From UBA1774 sp045223835 (GTDB lineage: Bacteria; Bacillota; Clostridia; Oscillospirales; Oscillospiraceae), in NCBI GenBank assembly GCA_045223835.1, contig JBGUZS010000179.1, positions 1 to 7,453 of the forward strand: DNA of 7,453 bases, in the 5' to 3' direction. Both the position numbers and the translations under genes were made by a program. Shown piece by piece: positions 1 through 4,883 of the stretch. The notes under the pieces were generated by a model. The model was not told where the DNA came from, searched no databases, and saw only the letters and a list, made by a program, of their open reading frames with translations. The first letter of the stretch is position 1. Each line of letters starts with the position of its first letter.

Positions 1-54
1 TCTTCCTCGCGAACTACGGTTCGCTCGGAGAAAGGGCCCGCCCAGCGGCGAGCT
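1..54 (-). other. Structured transcript leader or 5' end of an unknown gene or RNA
   Basis: This is the presumed first 54 bases of the transcript from the promoter at 60-88. It contains a perfect 6-bp stem (9-14 with 19-24, 4-base loop) that extends imperfectly outward (2-8 with 28-34). On the minus strand the leader ends in GAGGAAGA at the window edge. That could be a ribosome site whose start codon lies just outside the window, or part of a structured RNA. The short GC-rich layout loosely recalls the start of a class A RNase P RNA, but the conserved GAGGAAAGUCC is not matched, so I do not call it. Confidence 0.35.
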
Positions 55-59
55 TGACT

Positions 60-88
60 AATATAACATGGACATTTTCCCCTGTCAA
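60..88 (-). promoter_or_regulatory. Strong sigma-A promoter pointing left out of the window
   Basis: Read on the minus strand, a perfect -35 TTGACA (83-88) is followed by a 17-base spacer and the -10 TATATT (60-65). Upstream of the -35, minus-strand A-tracts opposite the T-runs at 93-96, 106-110 and 116-120 are roughly one helical turn apart and resemble an UP element. Transcription should start near 53-55 and run left. The target lies beyond position 1, so the product is unknown: either a protein gene or a stable RNA. Confidence 0.7.
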
Positions 89-172
89 GCCCTTTTCCGG
101 AATAATTTTTCCTGGTTTTTCAAGCCACAATCCCTGGGGGTCACGCGCAGATTTCTCCCGAAAGTATAGTGA

Positions 173-198
173 CGGGCCGGAGCATCCGCCCCGGCCCG
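173..198 (-). terminator. GC-rich hairpin downstream of the VOC gene
   Basis: CGGGCCGG (173-180) and CCGGCCCG (191-198) form a perfect 8-bp stem with a 10-base loop, 16 bases past the stop codon of the VOC gene. In the leftward direction no clear U-run follows. It is therefore either a weak or non-canonical terminator or an mRNA 3' stabilising hairpin. The stem is certain; the function is not. Confidence 0.4.
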
Positions 199-213
199 CC
201 GCCCGGTCAGCTC

Positions 214-597
214 TTATTTTGAATACTCCACCAGTTCGAGCTTTTCTCCCGCAGGACCGGTGAAAAACACGTTTTTAAAGCCGTTGGGGAAAAAGTCGGG
301 CGAAGAGCCGATCGGGCCGATCTCGACGCCTTTGGAACGAAGCTCTTCCGCAAATGCTTCGATTCCCTGAACTTCCAGAGCGATATGGTCTACGGCGCCG
401 CCCGGCTTGGCATTTCCGGCAGCGATGAACTCCACCACCAAGCCGCCATTCTCCACAAAAGTAAGGGGCATGGGACCGATCTTCCCCGCATAGTAGGGGC
501 GGAAACCGAGGTTGTTGCAATAGAAATCCACACACTTCTGTACGTCCCCGGTCATGATACCCACATGGGCACAGCCGCAAAACAGACAATTGCTCAT
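214..597 (-). CDS. VOC-family (glyoxalase/bleomycin-resistance fold) metalloprotein
   Basis: This is a 127-residue protein of the vicinal oxygen chelate superfamily, the usual size for a single two-module VOC protein. Such proteins bind a divalent metal and act as lyases, isomerases, dioxygenases or drug-binding proteins; the substrate cannot be told here. The four positions that normally hold metal ligands are all filled: His11 (AHVGI), Glu56 (VVEF), His71 (DHIALEV) and Glu121 (KLELVEY). The pattern DVQKCVDFYCNNLGF is the typical first helix of the fold. I chose the ATG at 597 because AAAGGAG lies at 608-614, ten bases upstream. The longer reading frame, which extends to 741, has no ribosome site and would cross the promoter. 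An unusual Cys cluster (Cys4, Cys7, Cys9) precedes the first ligand. The protein is probably cytoplasmic: no signal peptide or membrane segment is visible. It is transcribed alone, divergent from the STAS gene. Confidence 0.93.
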   Translation of the reverse strand: MSNCLFCGCAHVGIMTGDVQKCVDFYCNNLGFRPYYAGKIGPMPLTFVENGGLVVEFIAAGNAKPGGAVDHIALEVQGIEAFAEELRSKGVEIGPIGSSPDFFPNGFKNVFFTGPAGEKLELVEYSK

Positions 598-641
598 CCT
601 AGCGCATCTCCTTTCACATTCGGCAATTTTTGCCTGATGGC

Positions 642-650
642 AGTATACCA
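642..650 (-). promoter_or_regulatory. Extended -10 promoter of the VOC gene
   Basis: The minus strand reads TGGTATACT (642-650), an extended -10 (TGn plus TATACT). The -35 region 17 bases upstream (665-670, TTGCAT) matches poorly, as is usual for extended -10 promoters. Transcription should start near 635, leaving a leader of about 38 bases with AAAGGAG. Confidence 0.55.
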
Positions 651-698
651 GAGGACCGTCTCCTATGCAAGTATGGTCTTCCCCTGGAGGGAATAACA

Positions 699-707
699 TG
701 CTATACT
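699..707 (+). promoter_or_regulatory. Extended -10 promoter of the STAS gene
   Basis: TGCTATACT at 699-707 is an extended -10 element with no recognisable -35. The predicted start near 714 leaves a leader of about 26 bases that includes the ribosome site GGGAGGG (726-732). It mirrors the divergent extended -10 of the VOC gene about 50 bases away. Confidence 0.5.
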
Positions 708-739
708 GGGTCCATCCTGAATATAGGGAGGGCAAGTAC

Positions 740-1036
740 ATGGAACTGAAAAAAGTCTATGACGGCGCGAAGCTCACCGCTTTCCTCTCAGGCAAGCTGG
801 ACACCGAGAGCGCCCCGAAGCTGAATGCCGAGCTGGCTGCCTCCCTGGGCGGGATCACGGAGCTTGTGCTGGATATGACGGATCTGAGCTATATCTCCTC
901 CGCCGGCCTGCGCACGCTGCTCTCCGCTCAGAAGATGATGAACCGTCAGGGACGCATGGTCCTCCGGGGTGTACGGGAAAGCATCCGTGACGTGTTCCGC
1001 ATTACCGGCTTCCTGGACCTGTTGACTCTAGAATAA
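740..1036 (+). CDS. STAS-domain protein, anti-sigma-factor antagonist-like (SpoIIAA/RsbV type)
   Basis: This is a 98-residue protein consisting of a single STAS domain, the normal size for SpoIIAA/RsbV-like anti-anti-sigma factors. Family members bind a serine kinase/anti-sigma factor, and phosphorylation of one serine turns the interaction off. The signature DLSYISSAGLRTLL is present (residues 48-61). By alignment with the SpoIIAA motif DSSGL, Ser54 is the expected phosphorylation site. An N-terminal beta strand ending in LSGKLDT (residues 16-22) also fits the fold. I chose the ATG at 740 because GGGAGGG (726-732) lies seven bases upstream; the frame is open back to 665 but has no ribosome site there. 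No cognate kinase or sigma factor lies next to it, so its partner must be encoded elsewhere and the pathway is unknown. It is cytoplasmic, transcribed alone, and ends at a strong hairpin terminator. Confidence 0.93.
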   Translation: MELKKVYDGAKLTAFLSGKLDTESAPKLNAELAASLGGITELVLDMTDLSYISSAGLRTLLSAQKMMNRQGRMVLRGVRESIRDVFRITGFLDLLTLE

Positions 1037-1047
1037 GGTATAGGCGC

Positions 1048-1091
1048 AAAAGCTCCTCTCCGGCCGGATCGGAGAGGAGCTTTTCTTTATT
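1048..1091 (+). terminator. Bidirectional intrinsic terminator between convergent genes
   Basis: AAAAGCTCCTCTCCG (1048-1062) pairs perfectly with 1070-1084 to give a 15-bp stem with a 7-base loop. On the plus strand the T-rich run TTTTCTTTATT (1081-1091) overlaps the end of the stem, so it terminates the STAS transcript. The A-run at the other foot gives four U residues leftward, so it can also terminate the convergent ligase operon, whose stop codon lies at 1087-1089, only a few bases from the stem. Confidence 0.92.
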
Positions 1092-2586
1092 CCGGATTGC
1101 CGGGTTTTTCGGTTTTCCCGATCTTGATCGCCGCGACCATAAGGCCGAAGAGCAACCAGTACAGCAGCATGATCCGGGGATAGGACCAAATATAGTCCGT
1201 CAAGCCAAAGAGCACGGCGCCCAGGAGGCCGGCGGCGCTGCCGGCTGCAACGGCGCGGGTCACCGGCATAAGCGCCCGATCCGCACCGGTCCGGATGCCC
1301 CGTTTGATGGGGAAGAAGGAAGCGAAGAAATAGCTTACCAGGGCGAAAATGCCGCTCTCCCCCCAGATCTGCGTAAACTGATTATGGCTGTGGACAAAAT
1401 AGGCAGTGCCGGTGTAGAAGCAATTGGCGTCCACTGCCTTGCGGAGGGTGGTGGAGCCCAAGCCTACGCCCAGAATCAGGTTGCGTTTGATCAGGCGGGC
1501 AATGGCCATATAGATCGGCGCGCGGCTGTTGATAGAGGAATCTCCGGAGAAGATGGTGAGAAAGCGCGCCATGACAGATTGGGGCAGCAGGGGGATGCAG
1601 AGCAGGCCCAGGGCTGCAAGCCAGGGCGCGGCCTTGGGGCGCACGATGAGGACGAAGGCAAAAACGCTCACTACCCAGGCCACCCAGGCCCCCCGGGTAT
1701 AGGTCATGACCAGGCAGACAGAGCAGAGGACAAAGGCCAGGCCGAAAACCAGACGCTGCCAGAGCCTCGGACTGTAGCAGAACAGCGCCAGCATCACCGG
1801 GGCGAACAACACCGGGATATTGGCAAACGAATTGGGATTATCAAAGAAGGAATACACCCGGCCGGGCATTTTGGCGTTTGCCATCAGATCCGTATAATGG
1901 GCGTTGGGTTCAATGCCATCCATTTTCTGCCATATTCCGTAGCCGCAGCATACCAGCAGGCCCAGCGCAACGAACAGGAAAATGCGCAGCAGCTTCTCCG
2001 GCGTATCCGCCGCGGCGGCGCACAGGAGCACCACCAGGGCGCAGCTCAGGGCGAAGATGAGGAACCGGCTGCTCTCTCCCGGGTTCACGGACCAGTAGGC
2101 CGAGCCGAAGGTAACGATGGCGAAGGCCAGAGGCCAGAAGCCGATCTCCCGCAGGCTGAAGCGCCGCTGATGAGACAGGAGGGTCAGGAGCAGGACCGCG
2201 ATCAGCAGATATAAGGAATAGGAATTGTTCCAGCTCTCATAGGGCACGGACAGGAGCACCAGGCAGGTAAAGCCCATGAGGATCGGCGTCCAGCGGGAGG
2301 CAAAATTCTGAAACACCGTGCCCACCATGCTTCCATGCAGGATCCGGTCCGGCAGGCCCAGGATCAGCTCCAGCAGATTGCCGAACACGCTGGCATCCAG
2401 CATTTCATCCAGCCGGCTCTCCCACTTCACGACGGACTTCAGCAGGCTGCGGTCATACTGCCGCCCCAGCCAACGCCAGATCGCCCCCAGCCAGGCGGCC
2501 AGCATAGAGCGGGAGACGGAGGCATCCGCCCGCCGCAGGGAAACGCCCAGGAAATGATACAGGGCGCTTTGACGGACCAGCTCCAT
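1087..2586 (-). CDS. O-antigen ligase/polymerase-like (Wzy/WaaL family) multi-pass membrane protein
   Basis: This is a 499-residue integral membrane protein resembling the O-antigen ligase family. These enzymes transfer or polymerise lipid-linked glycans on the outer face of the membrane. About 98 mostly hydrophilic or amphipathic residues come first. They are followed by about eleven hydrophobic segments, roughly at 100-118, 121-139, 148-165, 172-192, 199-217, 255-271, 279-316 (two), 319-336, 412-427, 443-463 and 468-488. Family hallmarks are GRVYSFFDNPNSFAN (242-256), TRGAW with Arg298, an Arg355 region leading into GVGLG (373-377), and HSHNQF (399-404) followed by Glu410 in a large extracellular loop. 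The start at 2586 has AAGGAG (2595-2600) eight bases upstream. This ribosome site overlaps the 3' end of the glycosyltransferase gene, only four bases away, so the two are co-transcribed and probably translationally coupled. A Gram-positive host has no LPS, so a capsule, teichoic-type polymer or glycoprotein glycan is the likelier product. Polymerase versus ligase cannot be decided from sequence. Confidence 0.88.
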   Translation of the reverse strand: MELVRQSALYHFLGVSLRRADASVSRSMLAAWLGAIWRWLGRQYDRSLLKSVVKWESRLDEMLDASVFGNLLELILGLPDRILHGSMVGTVFQNFASRWTPILMGFTCLVLLSVPYESWNNSYSLYLLIAVLLLTLLSHQRRFSLREIGFWPLAFAIVTFGSAYWSVNPGESSRFLIFALSCALVVLLCAAAADTPEKLLRIFLFVALGLLVCCGYGIWQKMDGIEPNAHYTDLMANAKMPGRVYSFFDNPNSFANIPVLFAPVMLALFCYSPRLWQRLVFGLAFVLCSVCLVMTYTRGAWVAWVVSVFAFVLIVRPKAAPWLAALGLLCIPLLPQSVMARFLTIFSGDSSINSRAPIYMAIARLIKRNLILGVGLGSTTLRKAVDANCFYTGTAYFVHSHNQFTQIWGESGIFALVSYFFASFFPIKRGIRTGADRALMPVTRAVAAGSAAGLLGAVLFGLTDYIWSYPRIMLLYWLLFGLMVAAIKIGKTEKPGNPE

Positions 2587-2590
2587 GGAT

Positions 2591-3628
2591 TCAGCTCCTT
2601 TCCTTCTCGCCCCAGTGCCGGTTCTTCAGCTTATACAGCAGCACCAGAGGCGTCAGCAGATGCAGACGCAGCAGGAAGGCCACGATGGTCTTGCGCCGGT
2701 TCATGTCCCGCGGCGCATAGTGATCCAGAGCATCCCGGAACTCCGGTACGGAGCACAGCGCCTTCAGATTCCGCTTATGCTCCGCCAGGGTAGACGCCGG
2801 GGTCCCGGGGGCAAACTCATTCCCCACGGCGATGAGAAGGCCGGCCCAGGCGCAGTTGCGGACCCAGTCCGGTCCCGGATCCAGGCGGAACCGCCCCACC
2901 AGCTCCTGCTTCTTCTCCAGGGAGGTCAGAAAGGTCTCCACGCAGGAAGCCATATACCGGCGGGTGGCGGAATCCGGATTCTGATAATAATAATAGAGTC
3001 CCTCGTTGACCACGCAGAGAGTGGTAGAATCGCTGAAAAACTCGACCAGGAACAGCTCATCCTCCAGATATGCCCCGGAGAAGCGAAGAGCCCTCCGGCG
3101 GATCGCCGCAAGAGAATACAGATATCGGACGGAAAAGCCGTTGAACGCCCTGCTGCTGAGCCGGTCATTCAGCAGCGGAAGGACCAGGCGCCGGAGCACC
3201 TCATCCCCCCCATATACGCCGCTGTCCATCGGCGCGGCGCCGAAGTCCTGCCTCCCATCCGGCCATACGAGCCAATATCCGCAGGCGGCGGAGCTGGCGC
3301 CGCTTTCCCGCATGGCGTTGGTCAGCTTTTCATAGGTACGGAGATCGATCCAATCGTCCGCATCCAGGAAAGCCACATAGCTGCCCTGGGCCTGGCTGAG
3401 TCCGAGGTTCCGGGCAGCGCTGACGCCGCTGTTGGCCTGGGTGAACACGCGCACACGGCCATCCTCCTCCGAAAACTGACGAAGGAGGGACGGAGTGGAA
3501 TCGCTGGAGCCGTCGTCCACAATGATCAGCTCCAGATCCACAAAGGTCTGATCCAGCACCGAGCGGACACACCGCTCCAGGGTAGCTTCACTGTTATATG
3601 CGGGAACGATCACACTGAGAAATGGCAT
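2591..3628 (-). CDS. Family 2 glycosyltransferase (GT-A fold)
   Basis: This is a 345-residue cytoplasmic glycosyltransferase of family GT2, which moves a sugar from a nucleotide sugar onto a growing glycan or lipid carrier at the inner membrane face. The start MPFLSVIVPAYN is the classic first strand of the domain. DDGSSD (38-43) contacts the nucleotide. ANSGVSAARNLGL (65-77) and FLDADDW (87-93), which carries the metal-binding DxD, follow. LEDELF (188-193) supplies the acidic ED pair that normally includes the catalytic base. The last roughly 100 residues are basic and without family motifs; no clear membrane span is seen. The ATG at 3628 has AAGGAGG (3634-3640) at five bases. It is the first gene of a two-gene operon with the O-antigen ligase-like protein. 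Donor and acceptor sugars cannot be inferred. Confidence 0.95.
   Translation of the reverse strand: MPFLSVIVPAYNSEATLERCVRSVLDQTFVDLELIIVDDGSSDSTPSLLRQFSEEDGRVRVFTQANSGVSAARNLGLSQAQGSYVAFLDADDWIDLRTYEKLTNAMRESGASSAACGYWLVWPDGRQDFGAAPMDSGVYGGDEVLRRLVLPLLNDRLSSRAFNGFSVRYLYSLAAIRRRALRFSGAYLEDELFLVEFFSDSTTLCVVNEGLYYYYQNPDSATRRYMASCVETFLTSLEKKQELVGRFRLDPGPDWVRNCAWAGLLIAVGNEFAPGTPASTLAEHKRNLKALCSVPEFRDALDHYAPRDMNRRKTIVAFLLRLHLLTPLVLLYKLKNRHWGEKERS
2595..2600 (-). promoter_or_regulatory. Ribosome site of the ligase gene inside the glycosyltransferase 3' end
   Basis: AAGGAG on the minus strand overlaps the last codons of the glycosyltransferase gene, whose TGA is at 2591-2593, and lies eight bases before the ligase ATG. 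Ribosomes finishing the first gene are therefore delivered to the second start, which supports translational coupling. Confidence 0.8.
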
Positions 3629-3677
3629 GGGGTCCTCCTTCTGATCCGGTCCAGCCCGACCCCGGGGCCCAGGAACC

Positions 3678-3688
3678 GATACAGTATC
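3678..3688. promoter_or_regulatory. GATAC-A-GTATC inverted repeat in the operon leader
   Basis: This is a perfect 5+1+5 inverted repeat about 20-30 bases downstream of the predicted transcription start of the glycan operon, where a repressor could block elongation. Its core ATAC-N-GTAT recurs at 4768-4776 beside the gntR gene. It is a candidate operator only; a repeat this short can arise by chance. Confidence 0.35.
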
Positions 3689-3714
3689 TTTCCTGATCTT
3701 GCATAAACCGATTT

Positions 3715-3743
3715 ACTATATCACAGAAAAAGCTGGGTTTCAA
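3715..3743 (-). promoter_or_regulatory. Sigma-A promoter of the glycosyltransferase-ligase operon
   Basis: On the minus strand, TTGAAA (3738-3743), a 17-base spacer and TATAGT (3715-3720) form a good sigma-A promoter. It lies after the terminator of the upstream regulator gene. The predicted start near 3708 leaves a leader of about 80 GC-rich bases before the glycosyltransferase ATG. Confidence 0.75.
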
Positions 3744-3782
3744 TCCAAAGACGGCAAAAAACCGGGAATCCTTCCCAAACAG

Positions 3783-3816
3783 AAAAAAGCGGCAGAACAG
3801 GCATTCTGTTCTGCCG
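3783..3816 (-). terminator. Intrinsic terminator of the GntR regulator gene
   Basis: CGGCAGAACAG (3790-3800) and CTGTTCTGCCG (3806-3816) form a perfect 11-bp stem with a 5-base loop. On the minus strand it is followed, after one base, by six Ts (opposite 3783-3788). It lies about 50 bases past the gntR stop codon and separates that gene from the downstream glycan operon. Confidence 0.92.
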
Positions 3817-3864
3817 GTATCCGCGAGCTCTGTATCCGTTTCCGGGAAGGCGGCATAGTCTGGT

Positions 3865-4650
3865 TCAGCGGTCAAAGCTCCGGGCGAAGGAGACCCCGTC
3901 CCGGTGCATACCGATCTCCAGCTTTGTCCGGTCTCCCCGCATAACCGACTGAGTGAGCTCGAAGACCTCCCCGTTTTCGCAGCGGGTGATGCGCTGATGG
4001 CTGAAGCCCGCGCTCCCCGACTTCGTCTCCAGCAGGGCGGCCTCGCTGGCCTCCAGCCTGACCGCCTCATAGGTATCCACGGCGCTCACCGGGACAATAC
4101 CCCGCTCAAACAGAAGGGAATAAACGGAATGGGTTTTCAGCAGCTCCGGAGTCAGGTTGGGATAGACATAGGTGGGATAGTAGGAGGTCTCCAGCATCAG
4201 CGGCACACCCTCCACCCGGCGGATCCGGGTGAACCGGTACACCGGAATATCCGCAGACTGAAGCTCCAGCATCCTGCGCAGGTCCTCTGTGGGCCGGATC
4301 ACGGCGAAATCCACCAGCGTGGAGCTGGGGTGCAGCCCCATGGAAACGGCTTCAGAGGTAAAGGAATAGATATTCTCGCTGCGGCGATGGAGCTTGGGCT
4401 CCGCGATAAAGGTGCCCTTGCCCTGATGCCGGATCACCAGTCCTTCCTCTTCCAGCTCGCCGATGGCCTGGCGCACAGTGCTTCGGCTGATGCCGAAGCT
4501 GCGGCAGAACTCCGCCTCCGAGGGAAGCATGTCCCCCGGCTTGATCAGCCCGGAGGAAATGCACCGCTTGATGAGGGTCTCCAGTTGGAAATACAGGGGA
4601 ATATTGTTGTCCTGTGACAGATTCGCAGAAAGGATCGGATTCTCTTCCAT
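3865..4650 (-). CDS. GntR-family transcriptional regulator, HutC/UTRA type
   Basis: This is a 261-residue DNA-binding regulator. Residues 17-82 form the winged helix-turn-helix: NIPLYFQLETLI, then PGDMLPSEAEF, the recognition helix ISRSTVRQAI, and GLVIRHQGKGTFI as the wing. Residues from about 100 to 250 fit the UTRA effector domain, including VYRFTRIRRVEGVPLMLETSYYP and a closing region ending in LEIGM. UTRA regulators are usually dimeric repressors relieved by a small molecule, often a sugar phosphate or amino-acid derivative; the ligand is unknown here. I prefer the ATG at 4650 because GGAGGG (4655-4660) sits four to five bases upstream. An in-frame ATG at 4662 would add four residues, but its GGAG is only one base away. 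The gene is divergent from gap, which makes gap and itself natural targets. It ends at its own terminator, so the glycan operon downstream is a separate unit. Confidence 0.94.
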   Translation of the reverse strand: MEENPILSANLSQDNNIPLYFQLETLIKRCISSGLIKPGDMLPSEAEFCRSFGISRSTVRQAIGELEEEGLVIRHQGKGTFIAEPKLHRRSENIYSFTSEAVSMGLHPSSTLVDFAVIRPTEDLRRMLELQSADIPVYRFTRIRRVEGVPLMLETSYYPTYVYPNLTPELLKTHSVYSLLFERGIVPVSAVDTYEAVRLEASEAALLETKSGSAGFSHQRITRCENGEVFELTQSVMRGDRTKLEIGMHRDGVSFARSFDR

Positions 4651-4706
4651 TCCGCCCTCCATTCTCCGGCCGCTGCCGAGCGCCGGATACGTCAGCCTGA
4701 TAAAAT

Positions 4707-4735
4707 ATTATAAAGCATACCGGCGGGTTTTGCAA
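4707..4735 (-). promoter_or_regulatory. Sigma-A promoter of the GntR regulator gene
   Basis: On the minus strand, TTGCAA (4730-4735), a 17-base spacer and a perfect TATAAT (4707-4712) drive the regulator. The predicted start is near 4700, giving a leader of about 50 bases. Confidence 0.75.
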
Positions 4736-4765
4736 ATCCTTCCTTTGCGGATTTTCGGTCTTTTC

Positions 4766-4778
4766 GCATACGGTATAC
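4766..4778. promoter_or_regulatory. ATAC-G-GTAT inverted repeat between the gntR and gap promoters
   Basis: GCATAC-G-GTATAC is an inverted repeat with one mismatched pair. It lies upstream of both divergent promoters, 25 bases before the gap -35. Its core matches the repeat in the glycan operon leader (3678-3688). It is a candidate GntR operator by position and shared core; unproven. Confidence 0.35.
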
Positions 4779-4803
4779 TTTTGAAAAAAAACGGGCAGGA
4801 TAG

Positions 4804-4832
4804 TTGACAGACTTCCCCTGTTTTGGTATAAA
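4804..4832 (+). promoter_or_regulatory. Sigma-A promoter of gap
   Basis: A perfect -35 TTGACA (4804-4809), a 17-base spacer and TATAAA (4827-4832) form a near-consensus promoter, as expected for a highly expressed glycolytic gene. The predicted start is near 4839. Confidence 0.85.
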
Positions 4833-4844
4833 TTTCAGTGAAGT

Positions 4845-4855
4845 TGTATGATACA
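4845..4855. promoter_or_regulatory. TGTAT-G-ATACA inverted repeat at the gap transcription start
   Basis: This perfect 5+1+5 inverted repeat lies at about +6 to +16 of the predicted gap transcript, a classic place for a repressor operator. Its half-sites run in the opposite order to the ATAC-N-GTAT repeats nearby, so it need not bind the same protein. Confidence 0.35.
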
Positions 4856-4883
4856 TTTCGGATGTTTGGAGAGGATGAGGAGA

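Noticed and set aside
1..54. Possible start of RNase P RNA (minus strand)
   Set aside because: The promoter and the GCCGCU then GAGGAA spacing are suggestive, but the conserved GAGGAAAGUCC is not matched and GAGGAAG can pair into the upstream hairpin. Kept only as a structured leader.
54..263. 69-codon plus-strand open frame starting at 54
   Set aside because: It has no ribosome site, crosses the leftward promoter and the hairpin at 173-198, and ends inside the VOC gene. No recognisable motif.
214..741. Longer VOC reading frame beginning at 741
   Set aside because: The extra 48 residues cross the predicted promoter and have no ribosome site. The ATG at 597 has AAAGGAG and gives the normal family length.
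1384..2214. 276-codon plus-strand open frame opposite the ligase
   Set aside because: Its translation is rich in Gln, Gly and His with no hydrophobic core. The minus strand encodes a coherent multi-pass membrane protein.
2585..3706. 373-codon open frame on the plus strand opposite the glycosyltransferase
   Set aside because: The opposite strand encodes a clear GT2 enzyme with DDGSSD and DADD motifs. The plus-strand translation is low-complexity and Gln/Pro/Ala-rich.
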